From Eubacteriales Family XIII. Incertae Sedis bacterium (GTDB lineage: Bacteria; Bacillota; Clostridia; Peptostreptococcales; Anaerovoracaceae): 43,534 nucleotides of DNA. Positions 24,221-31,046 of the stretch are shown one piece after another. The notes below the pieces were generated by a model that worked only from the letters and a program-made list of their open reading frames with translations, did no database searches and was not told the origin of the DNA. Both the position numbers and the translations under genes were made by a program. Positions within the stretch are counted from its first letter, which is position 1; every line of letters starts with the position of its first letter. The stretch covers positions 1 to 43,534 of the forward strand of contig JAISTV010000034.1 of NCBI GenBank assembly GCA_031272485.1, read 5' to 3'.

Positions 24221-25317
24221 GATTCCTCTGCCGTGGTTTCTGTGTACACACCGTTATCGTAAGTGCAGACGTTTTCGCCCACCGTAATCACGAAGTACGT
24301 GAGCTGGTTGCTATCGTTAAATGCCACATCGGAAATCGTTATGGTATCGTCGCTCGCCCAGTGGGTGCCGGCGTACAAATCCACGATCTGCTTCCACGTC
24401 AGGCTGTCCACGTCTAAGCTGGCGCCGGTGCCGGTTCCGTCCGAGCCGCCGGAAGCCGGGAATCCCCAGACACCCGGAAGGGCCTGATTTTTATCGATAA
24501 GAAGCTTTGATAACGTGGGCACCGTGGTGTCAAACGTGACATGCCCCACGCCGTCCCAGCCGTTCTTCCCTGCCAGGTTCGCGTCGTTTTCTATGAACCA
24601 CGCCGCGTCCGAAGTTTGCGCCGCCATAAACTGCAGCATCATGTTTCCGTTGTTCTGATACTCCGTGGCATCCAACACAATGGTCACGTACCAGAGCCCG
24701 GTGCTCCCCTTGCGGGAATCCCACTGCCAGCTGCTCGAGCTGCCCGTGTACTTTCCGCCGAGCCAGGTGATTATGGTCACGTCCGACGGCGCGTAGCTGC
24801 TGCTGCCGTTGTCCAGCGTGAAAATCGCGAACATAGCCCCGTCGCTGCTTGTATACCCGCTCTGATACACGAGCGCATTCACATGCAGATCGTAGGACAG
24901 TTCCTCCGCGTCAGCAAATGATTTCGCATCCTTCTTGTCCGCTACCAGGTCCGCCGTGCCTATAGTCACTTTGCTTTCGCTGACCACCTCCGCACGGTCT
25001 ATGGCAATTTCCGAACGCAGGTCGTCGGTTTTCATGGTGGCGCTTTCGACCCCCGCCGCAGCCGCCAGGTCTTCTCCCGTTATGCCCACCGCATACTGTT
25101 CCAGCGCCCATGTCTGAATGGCTACCGTCGCCGTATGCGCGTCGGCCACTACGGACTTGCTCCGCGCCTTATCGATATACCCGGTCAGCGCCGGCACCGC
25201 CACCGCCGCCAGTATGGCCAGAATGACCAGTACAACTATCACTTCGACAAGTGTAAACCCGTCCCGTTTCCCGAGACTCTTGAATCTGCCTATTCTCCTG
25301 AAAAACCGCGTGTACAT
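24217..25317 (-). CDS. type IV prepilin-like protein, large, orphan
   Basis: 366 residues. After a basic leader of 20 residues comes a class III cleavage site, KRDG/FTLVEVIVVLVILAI, with glutamate at +5, followed by the usual hydrophobic helix. The remaining 300 residues form a non-repetitive surface domain rich in S, T, D and G that I do not recognise. Major pilins are near 150 residues, so this is a minor pilin, pseudopilin or adhesin-type pilin. No pil, gsp or prepilin peptidase genes are in the window, so it must be processed by machinery coded elsewhere. A GGGGGG ribosome site precedes the ATG at 25317. Confidence 0.85.
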   Translation of the reverse strand: MYTRFFRRIGRFKSLGKRDGFTLVEVIVVLVILAILAAVAVPALTGYIDKARSKSVVADAHTATVAIQTWALEQYAVGITGEDLAAAAGVESATMKTDDLRSEIAIDRAEVVSESKVTIGTADLVADKKDAKSFADAEELSYDLHVNALVYQSGYTSSDGAMFAIFTLDNGSSSYAPSDVTIITWLGGKYTGSSSSWQWDSRKGSTGLWYVTIVLDATEYQNNGNMMLQFMAAQTSDAAWFIENDANLAGKNGWDGVGHVTFDTTVPTLSKLLIDKNQALPGVWGFPASGGSDGTGTGASLDVDSLTWKQIVDLYAGTHWASDDTITISDVAFNDSNQLTYFVITVGENVCTYDNGVYTETTAEES

Positions 25318-25427
25318 AATTGCCCCCCGTATGCTCTAAGCGCTGCCCCGTGCCCCGCTTTCAAAATATGTACCCTCGAATTATCAAATTATTCAAACGT
25401 TAATAAATTTCCGCACCGCCCTTTGCC

Positions 25428-25470
25428 TGGGGATCGCACCGGGAAGTGCGCCGGCAAACCGGGTTCCCCA
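25428..25470. other. compact three-way-junction-like fold in an intergenic region
   Basis: An outer stem TGGGGA/TCCCCA encloses two adjacent hairpins, CGCAC/GTGCG (loop 6) and CCGG/CCGG (loop 4). It directly precedes the palindrome at 25486. In GC-rich DNA such folds can arise by chance, so this is a low-confidence structural note. Confidence 0.3.
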
Positions 25471-25485
25471 CGCGCCCCGCCCTTT

Positions 25486-25535
25486 GGCGGAAAAGTTCTT
25501 ATGTGTACGCATGTACACTTAAGAACTTTTCCGCC
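25486..25535. repeat. 50-bp near-perfect palindrome upstream of an acetyltransferase gene
   Basis: Two 23-base arms (25486-25508 and 25513-25535) match at 22 of 23 positions around the 4-base centre GCAT. The inner part, GTGTAC-GCAT-GTACAC, is rich in alternating purine-pyrimidine. It lies 49 bases before the GNAT start in a divergent intergenic region, so a terminator is not expected, and no T run follows. It could be an operator, a cruciform site or a repeat element. Confidence 0.85.
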
Positions 25536-25584
25536 GGAAAGCATCCGCCGCGTGTTACAATACTCAGCAAGTTGGGAGGTTTAT

Positions 25585-26094
25585 ATGGCGATTCGGATTG
25601 CGTTTGCTGCGCGAGAGGAAATACCGGACATTGCCGCCTTGATCCTTGCGGCGTGGCGGTCCGCTTACCGCGACATTCTGCCGGCGGACTATCTGGCGTC
25701 CCTGTCGCTGGAGGAACGGTGCGCGGGGTACGGCAAGCTGTTTGATGCCGGGCACACCCGCTTCCTCACGCTGCACGATGGCGGCGAGCTTATCGGCGCT
25801 TCGGTTCTCGGCAGGTCCACCACACAGGGCTATCCGGACGACGGAGAAGTCTCCGCCATCTACCTGCGCGAGGATCGCATTGGCAAGGGCTACGGGCATG
25901 CCCTGTTCGAAAAGGCGGAGCAAACGCTTGCGGAGATGGGCTACACAGATTTTATTCTGGACGTCTTCACGCAGAACGCCCGCGCCATCCGCTTCTACGA
26001 AGCCCACGGCTACGAAAAGATTGAAGAGCGAAACATGACCATAGACGGCATAGACTACCCACCCTACGCCGTCTTCCGGAAAGTCAGGAAATAA
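25585..26094 (+). CDS. GNAT-family N-acetyltransferase
   Basis: 169 residues with all GNAT motifs. These are the N-terminal IRIAFAAREEIPDIAALI, the strand EVSAIYLRED, the acetyl-CoA loop R-I-G-K-G-Y-G (about 97-103) and the C-terminal FTQNARAIRFYEAHGYEKIEE. The form with W-R-x-A-Y-R-D-I-L-P near residue 28 is common in RimI-like Firmicutes acetyltransferases of unknown substrate. GGGAGG lies before the ATG. It stands alone. Confidence 0.88.
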   Translation: MAIRIAFAAREEIPDIAALILAAWRSAYRDILPADYLASLSLEERCAGYGKLFDAGHTRFLTLHDGGELIGASVLGRSTTQGYPDDGEVSAIYLREDRIGKGYGHALFEKAEQTLAEMGYTDFILDVFTQNARAIRFYEAHGYEKIEERNMTIDGIDYPPYAVFRKVRK

Positions 26095-26115
26095 CCCGCG
26101 GGTGCGCTACCGCGT

Positions 26116-26290
26116 GTGCGATTTTTGCGTTTCGGTCCGGCGTTTCCTTCTCAGGGAAGCCTTTTCGGGGCAGAAACCCGGACCGAAACGCAAATATCGT
26201 GACCACGGATGGACACAGCCCCGCATTTTGTTTCCGAATCAGGACCGAAACGAAAAAATCGTGCACGCGCCGCGAAAAATCGTGCACGCG
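26116..26290. repeat. intergenic repeat array of three to four units, first inverted
   Basis: A 25-nt unit, core CCGGACCGAAACGCAAA followed by ATCGTG, is inverted at 26116-26140, direct at 26177-26203 and direct with changes at 26240-26265. A partial fourth copy (26271-26290) repeats AAAAATCGTGCACGCG. Copies 1 and 2 can form a long stem with one mismatch. The layout (inverted, direct, direct) is the same as at 14621-14734, but the sequence is different. Confidence 0.8.
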
Positions 26291-26323
26291 AAAAAGCCGC
26301 TCCCCGTTTTTTCGGGGAGCGGC
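26291..26323 (-). terminator. intrinsic terminator of the 26366 acetyltransferase gene
   Basis: A perfect 11-base stem (GCCGCTCCCCG/CGGGGAGCGGC) with a 6-base loop. On minus it is followed by TTTTT. It lies 43 bases after the stop codon of the minus-strand gene. Confidence 0.88.
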
Positions 26324-26365
26324 GTGTTGGTGTTATCCGGGTGGCCGGCGCGCGGCCGGGCTTAT

Positions 26366-26872
26366 TTACCGCCGGGCGGCGAGGTCGAGGACGTAGTCCG
26401 TGCCTACCCACACGAAGCCGTTGGCTTCCAAGGCTCTGTTGGACTTTACGTTGTTGCGGTCCGGCTTCACGGCTACGCGTTTTACGCCCTGCCCCTTGAG
26501 CTTCTCGAGCATGATGGCTATGATGGCCTGCCCGAATCCCTGGTGCAGGAAGCGCTCGTCGCCTATGAGGTAGTCGATGCTGAACATCTCGCCGGGCAGC
26601 TCGGTCTTAAGCCAGTCCTCGTGTTCCTGGCCGTAGAAGAAATCGTAGTACTGGCAGAAGCCAAACGGCACGCCCTCGTACTCCGCAATCAGGTGTGTGA
26701 TAAACGAAAACTCCGTACCCCTTTTCCCAAGCTCCTTGAGCCACTTGTCGGGCGCTATGTACCAGTCGCTGACGTGCGGCACGTACAGCCACTTCTCCAT
26801 GAGCGCTATGTCCGCGTCGGTGAAATCGCGCAGAACCACCTTACTTCTTTCCAAATTTGTTCTCTCCGTCAT
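26366..26872 (-). CDS. GNAT-family acetyltransferase, aminoglycoside 6'-N-acetyltransferase-like
   Basis: 168 residues of the acetyltransferase-8 type (AacA4/RimJ-like). Visible marks are VVLRDFTDADIALMEKWL, a YDFFYGQEH segment, SIDYLIGDERFLHQGFGQ with the acetyl-CoA loop, and DRNNVKSNRALEANGFV near the end. Known relatives acetylate aminoglycosides or hydroxamate siderophore intermediates; which applies here cannot be told. AAGGGAGG precedes the ATG and an AT-rich promoter region lies before it. The terminator is at 26291-26323. Confidence 0.8.
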   Translation of the reverse strand: MTERTNLERSKVVLRDFTDADIALMEKWLYVPHVSDWYIAPDKWLKELGKRGTEFSFITHLIAEYEGVPFGFCQYYDFFYGQEHEDWLKTELPGEMFSIDYLIGDERFLHQGFGQAIIAIMLEKLKGQGVKRVAVKPDRNNVKSNRALEANGFVWVGTDYVLDLAARR

Positions 26873-26918
26873 AGTGTCTGTCCTCCCTTATAATGCTATA
26901 TTATCGCACAAATTTCGG

Positions 26919-27683
26919 TTAAAGTGGAGACTTTCCTTTCCGATCTGCCACTTTTGTTACGAAAAAGGCGATGAGCGCCACGAGCGGGATGGTGAACGCC
27001 ACGTCCACCAGGTAGTGCTCCTTGCACAGCAACGTCGAAAGGGAAATGAGCACGCCCAGCACCGCCACCGGAATCAGGTGCGCGAGCTTCCTGGCCGAGC
27101 GGTCGTTAAACAGAATGAGGAAGAACGGCAACCAAATGTGCGCGTTGTGCAGGCTGGGCAGACCGTTGGACGGCGCGTCGGCGTCGTACATGAACTCCAG
27201 GAGCCTGTCGAAACGCCCCGTGTGCAGCGCGTACTCGTCCGGGCTCCACGCGTGGGGCACGTCGTTAGGCGCCAGCAGGTATATAGCACTGCTGATGGCA
27301 AATAGGAAAGCGAGCGATACCATGTAGCGTCGCACCAACGCCGGGCCGCCGGCCATGGCTAACCAGAACGGCGCGAAGATAATCACGGCGTAGGCCATGA
27401 GGTAGAACACTATGAAGAACGGTACGAGCGGCAGCGCGGCATCCAGCGCCGTGCCGAAATTATGATGGGGCACGTTCCCGGTAAACCTCCGCGTGGCGTT
27501 GTAGGTAAACGACTGCCCCACGAGCATGAAGGCGAGCGCCGCCATTGGCAGCAATAGATAGCGGACGGTGAAAGCGTGCTTCTGCTCGCGGGTCTCGAGC
27601 CTGTGGCTGGACAGCCGGTAGCCGGCAAGTGCGCCAAGCGTGAGAACGAGCAAGGCGGCCTCTACATAAGTAATGGTGGCCAT
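26919..27683 (-). CDS. PAP2-superfamily integral membrane phosphatase
   Basis: 254 residues with about six membrane helices. The phosphatase motifs are NGLPSLHNAHIWL (PSxH, about 171-183) and STLLCKEHYLVDV (about 216-228, with H and D). The first PAP2 motif (KxxxxxxRP) is not evident, as in the inositol-phosphorylceramide-synthase-like subgroup. It probably acts on a lipid phosphate at the outer membrane face. AAGGGGGG precedes the ATG and it has its own promoter. Confidence 0.8.
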   Translation of the reverse strand: MATITYVEAALLVLTLGALAGYRLSSHRLETREQKHAFTVRYLLLPMAALAFMLVGQSFTYNATRRFTGNVPHHNFGTALDAALPLVPFFIVFYLMAYAVIIFAPFWLAMAGGPALVRRYMVSLAFLFAISSAIYLLAPNDVPHAWSPDEYALHTGRFDRLLEFMYDADAPSNGLPSLHNAHIWLPFFLILFNDRSARKLAHLIPVAVLGVLISLSTLLCKEHYLVDVAFTIPLVALIAFFVTKVADRKGKSPL

Positions 27684-27744
27684 AGCGGAAATCCCCCCTT
27701 AATTTGATTGCGTGTTTCTGTTACAGCAATGCTTCGTTTTCCTT

Positions 27745-27774
27745 ATGATACAAGGCGCGGCCGCCGCAAGTCAA
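27745..27774 (-). promoter_or_regulatory. sigma-A promoter of the PAP2 gene
   Basis: On minus, TTGACT (27769-27774), an 18-base spacer and TATCAT (27745-27750). The expected start is near 27738, giving a leader of about 55 bases. Confidence 0.6.
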
Positions 27775-27786
27775 GCGCGCACGCCG

Positions 27787-28095
27787 CTAACAGAATCCGT
27801 TCCACACGTGCGACTCCATGTCCACCTTGCCTTCCCGGGTAAACGCCACGCCCTCCTCCAGAAGGCGCGCGCGCCGCAGCTCGCTCCACACGCCGCCCGT
27901 CACCGTGCCGTCCTTCATGACCACGCGGTGCCACGGCAAATGCTCCGGGCAGGTACGCATAGCCCAGCCCACCTGCCGCGCCGCCCGCGGCCTGCCGCAC
28001 AGCATGGCAATCTGCCCGTAGCTGATTACCTTCCCGAAAGGAATGGCCGCCACAACCTCATAAACCTCATCAAAAAAGGACATCTTCTCGTTCAT
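27787..28095 (-). CDS. atl: alkyltransferase-like protein (ATL), MGMT fold without active cysteine
   Basis: 102 residues of the MGMT/Ada DNA-binding domain. The sequence GKVISYGQIAMLCGRPRAARQVGWAM matches the helix-turn-helix and arginine finger. Where methyltransferases have P-C-H-R-V, this protein has PWHRVV, the mark of ATL proteins, which bind O6-alkylguanine and recruit excision repair. The ATG at 28095 is chosen over one at 28131 because the promoter -10 ends seven bases before it, which makes the mRNA leaderless or nearly so; no ribosome site is seen for either. Confidence 0.88.
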   Translation of the reverse strand: MNEKMSFFDEVYEVVAAIPFGKVISYGQIAMLCGRPRAARQVGWAMRTCPEHLPWHRVVMKDGTVTGGVWSELRRARLLEEGVAFTREGKVDMESHVWNGFC

Positions 28096-28101
28096 AACAA
28101 A

Positions 28102-28131
28102 AGTATACCGTTTCCGGTATACCTTTGTCAT
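28102..28131 (-). promoter_or_regulatory. ATL promoter with embedded palindromic operator
   Basis: On minus, ATGACA (28126-28131), an 18-base spacer and TATACT (28102-28107). The perfect inverted repeat GTATACCG-4-CGGTATAC (28103-28122) fills the spacer and overlaps the -10. A dyad in this position is typical of a repressor site. Confidence 0.65.
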
Positions 28132-28155
28132 TGCGATTTCGGCGTGTGTGTGCCG

Positions 28156-30915
28156 TTATTTTGCGGTGAAGAGCAGGCCTTTGTATTTCAAAAGCCAGAT
28201 GGCGCCGGCGAGGATGAGGGCGCCTGCGAGGATGCCTATGAGCACCAGCGGGGTGCCGCTCTTGGTGCCGTCCTCACTCGCGTCGCTTTCCTCTGCGACC
28301 GTGCTTACGGCGTCCGCGCCTGTGCTGCTGGCGTACTCGGCGGCCGTTCTGCTCGCCAATGGAACCTGCACGGCGCTTTCGCTTATCGTTGCGTCGCCGT
28401 CGGTCGCGCTTGTATTTGGTACCGATACGGTGGTCGCGTTATTCGTGGTGGGCGAAGAGTTCGTGCTCACCGCGCCGGTAGCGCCCGAGGTGCCTGTGCT
28501 GCCCGTGGTGCCGGACGTGCCCGTGGTGCCGGTCGTGTCTGTGCCGCCCGTGCTCCCGGTCGTGTCGCCGCTTGACCCCGTGCTTGCCGCAACGATGGTA
28601 AAGCTCGCGGGTTTCGAACCGGTGAAGTTCCCCTTGCCCAGAACCATAAGCGTCGCGGTGCCCACCTGCGTGTTGTTCGAAAACGTCACGCTGTAGTCGG
28701 TGCCCTCCGTGAGCGTAACCTGCCCGTACGTGACCGTCACGGCCGGCTTGATTTCCGCGCCGGTATAGGTCTGGTCGGCAATCACGCCAATGGAGGCGTT
28801 GGCGATGTTAACGGGGCTGACCGTTACGGTGCTTTCCGCCTTGGCGCCGTTGGGAAGCGCCGCGGTAATCTTCGCGGTTCCCACCGCCACCGCCGTAATT
28901 TTCCCCGCCGCGTCCACGCGCACAACGTTCGGGTTGCTGGAAGTCCACGTCACGGTCGCGCCTATGTTCGCGTTCGCCGGCGCAAGCGTGGCGCGCAGAG
29001 TGTCCGCCCCGCCGTAAGGCAGCGTGATCGCGTCGGCCGTCGTCACGTTCGTCGTCGAAAGATTGCTTATGCTCTCCGCCACGACCGGCGTAATGTCCAC
29101 CGTCACCGGCGTGGTGGTCTCGCCGCCGGCTATGGTCAGGCGGTATGTGGTGCCGGCCGTAAGCCCGAGCGCCGACACGTCGTAGCTGTTATCGGAGGCC
29201 AGACCCGTGATCGTTCCGATGTCCGTCACCGTACGCCCGGAGACCGAGCTCAGCTTCACCGACGCCGCCCCGCTCGCAATCATTGTCTTCAGGTTTTCGT
29301 TCAGGTCACCGAGCGTGAGCTTCTTCAGGTCCTCCGTAAGGGACAGACTCGGCTTGGGCAGCTGCGTCTTTACGTAGATGAGCTTCTGCACGTTGTTGTG
29401 CCCTATGGAATACAGCGTGACCCGGTAGAAGCCGGTCTTGTCCATGGCGTTCCCGTAGTTGTAGACGCCGTTCTGCGTCGTGGATATGCCGGTGCCGCCC
29501 ATCCTGAGCGCGTCGAAGTTAAACCCGACCTCTATGCGCGCCTTCTTGTACGGCGCCCACCACGTGTCCACTATGTAGGTGGAGCCGTACGCCGCCTTGG
29601 GCGTAAGCCCGCGCGCCTCGAGCGCCGCCAGATCCGGAATCTCGCTCGGCGAGGCAAGCCCCAGCTCGTCTATGTCGCCGAAATACTCGTACTTCGCGGT
29701 CAGGAAGTTGAAGCAATAATTGAAATACTCCTCTTCCGTCAAATCGTTCGTGGTCTTTACCGAGCCGGCCTTTTGCAATGTCACGTATGCGTCGGTGTAG
29801 TCGCCCCACGTGTAATTGTAGTCGTGGCTTATGGTGGCCCAGCCCCCGCCCGACTGCACCTCGTACGACATTTCGCTCTTACCCGGCGCCATGGGGCCGT
29901 ACAGGCCGTTCGCGCCCAGCTCCTTGAGAAGCCCGGTGTTCTCCGTCACCGGAATCGGCGTGGACGCGCTCGCGGTTCCGGTCTCCTGCTCGTTCCAGAT
30001 CAGATTGAGCGTCCCGCCTATCGTCACGTTCTTAAACGCGCTGAGCGACGGGTCAAGCAGGCCCGCGTCCGCCAGGATTCTGTTTTCAATAAAGGTCACG
30101 CCGTCCACCTTCACCGGCACCGCCTTGAACCCCGGCACCGTGTACTTCTCCAGGAAGTATGCGGCCGCCGTGTCCGCATCCGCGCCGAGGAAGAACGTGT
30201 CCGTCGTCTCGTGGCCGCCCGTGGCAGGCGCGGCCTTCTCCCCCAGTGCGAAATAAAGACCGTCCGTGGTCGCATAGCCGTTGCCCGAGAAATTCACCGC
30301 CGTGAAATTGGCGACGTACGGCGTCATGGGCTCAAACGTGGTCCGGTCGAATCCGTAGATAATGTTTTGGTAGGAGTAGGCCGTGTGGCCGAGCCCGTAC
30401 GTGAGCGTCGAGCGCGTAACCGTATCGAACCCGCCCAGGTCGTAGTAGCCCTCGTTGTCCTTGTTCGGCGAAGAGGAATCGGTGAGGACGGAAACGCCCT
30501 CGCCCATCCAGAATTCCAGGTGCGTCATGGACGCCGTGCCGTAAAGCGTGCCGGGTATGCCGCCCACAGCAGCCTCCGCCACATATTTGCCGTCCGTCTG
30601 ACTGTCTTCAATCGGTAGGGACGGGTAGGCCTCCACCCAGTAGGCAAAGGATTGATTTCCGTACAGGTTCACGCGAAAGTCCTGCGTGCCCTTTCCCGGA
30701 ACCGTGCCGTGCACGTGATCCCACTCCCCGGCGCCCGTCTCCACGCCGGTCGGGTTCAGAATGTAGTAGACATGCCCCACGCCGGGAATGTCCACTTCTT
30801 TCACCTCATTGCCCGCGGCATAAGCGGACAGCGGCGAAAGCATAAGCAATAACAGAAGGCTCATAAGAACCGATGCGATAAATGCAGTCCCCCTCGATTT
30901 CTTTTGAAGAGTCAC
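28156..30915 (-). CDS. large secreted surface protein with Ig-like domain and C-terminal membrane anchor
   Basis: 919 residues from a GTG start with AAAGGAG six bases upstream; an ATG at 30936 lacks such a site. A signal peptide (basic MTLQKKSRG, then a leucine-rich core, cut near AYAA) is followed by about 530 residues I do not recognise. A bacterial Ig-like domain type 2 (about 620-700: TLAPANANIGATVTWTSSNP, then AVGTAKITA) comes next, then an MBG-like domain (QTYTGAEIKPAVTVTYG, about 715-780). A Ser/Thr/Gly-rich stalk and a C-terminal helix with K-rich end (PLVLIGILAGALILAGAIWL) close the protein. No LPxTG is seen. It is transcribed divergently from the flavin operon, with the DtxR-type box over its -10, so iron control and a link to surface iron or electron transfer are inferred. 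Confidence 0.8.
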   Translation of the reverse strand: MTLQKKSRGTAFIASVLMSLLLLLMLSPLSAYAAGNEVKEVDIPGVGHVYYILNPTGVETGAGEWDHVHGTVPGKGTQDFRVNLYGNQSFAYWVEAYPSLPIEDSQTDGKYVAEAAVGGIPGTLYGTASMTHLEFWMGEGVSVLTDSSSPNKDNEGYYDLGGFDTVTRSTLTYGLGHTAYSYQNIIYGFDRTTFEPMTPYVANFTAVNFSGNGYATTDGLYFALGEKAAPATGGHETTDTFFLGADADTAAAYFLEKYTVPGFKAVPVKVDGVTFIENRILADAGLLDPSLSAFKNVTIGGTLNLIWNEQETGTASASTPIPVTENTGLLKELGANGLYGPMAPGKSEMSYEVQSGGGWATISHDYNYTWGDYTDAYVTLQKAGSVKTTNDLTEEEYFNYCFNFLTAKYEYFGDIDELGLASPSEIPDLAALEARGLTPKAAYGSTYIVDTWWAPYKKARIEVGFNFDALRMGGTGISTTQNGVYNYGNAMDKTGFYRVTLYSIGHNNVQKLIYVKTQLPKPSLSLTEDLKKLTLGDLNENLKTMIASGAASVKLSSVSGRTVTDIGTITGLASDNSYDVSALGLTAGTTYRLTIAGGETTTPVTVDITPVVAESISNLSTTNVTTADAITLPYGGADTLRATLAPANANIGATVTWTSSNPNVVRVDAAGKITAVAVGTAKITAALPNGAKAESTVTVSPVNIANASIGVIADQTYTGAEIKPAVTVTYGQVTLTEGTDYSVTFSNNTQVGTATLMVLGKGNFTGSKPASFTIVAASTGSSGDTTGSTGGTDTTGTTGTSGTTGSTGTSGATGAVSTNSSPTTNNATTVSVPNTSATDGDATISESAVQVPLASRTAAEYASSTGADAVSTVAEESDASEDGTKSGTPLVLIGILAGALILAGAIWLLKYKGLLFTAK
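28480..28590. repeat. Thr/Gly/Ser-coding simple-sequence stretch in the surface protein
   Basis: Near-tandem short units, for example GTGCCGGACGTGCCCGTGGT with variants, encode the stalk of alternating T, G and S residues. It is in frame and likely to vary in length. Confidence 0.65.
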
Positions 30916-30953
30916 AGTATTCTCCTTTCCACACATGGCTTTGCAGCTCCCGA

Positions 30954-30959
30954 ATCATA
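30954..30959 (-). promoter_or_regulatory. -10 element of the surface-protein promoter
   Basis: The minus strand reads TATGAT (five of six), about 38 bases before the GTG start. Its upstream half is inside the iron box at 30957-30975. The -35 is weak. Confidence 0.5.
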
Positions 30960-30994
30960 GGTTAGCCTAAACTAATTAGCATAAGCTAACGCAG
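30957..30994. promoter_or_regulatory. tandem DtxR/IdeR-type iron boxes between divergent genes
   Basis: On minus, 30957-30975 reads TTAGTTTAGGCTAACCTAT, matching 17 of 19 positions of the DtxR/IdeR consensus TTAGGTTAGGCTAACCTAA. An abutting second 19-base block (30976-30994, read on plus) matches about 13 of 19 and contains TTAGC-ATAA-GCTAA. A weaker third block follows. GCTAAC-GCA-GTTAGC (30985-30999) adds another dyad. These would let a DtxR-family repressor with Fe(II) control both directions. An MntR-like manganese regulator is the alternative. Confidence 0.75.
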
Positions 30995-31046
30995 TTAGCG
31001 TAGCACAACTCCTTCGTGCTGTATGTGTTGTTTCTGTGAGGATTTC

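Noticed and set aside
27787-28095. Active O6-methylguanine-DNA methyltransferase
   Set aside because: The catalytic cysteine is replaced by tryptophan in PWHRVV.
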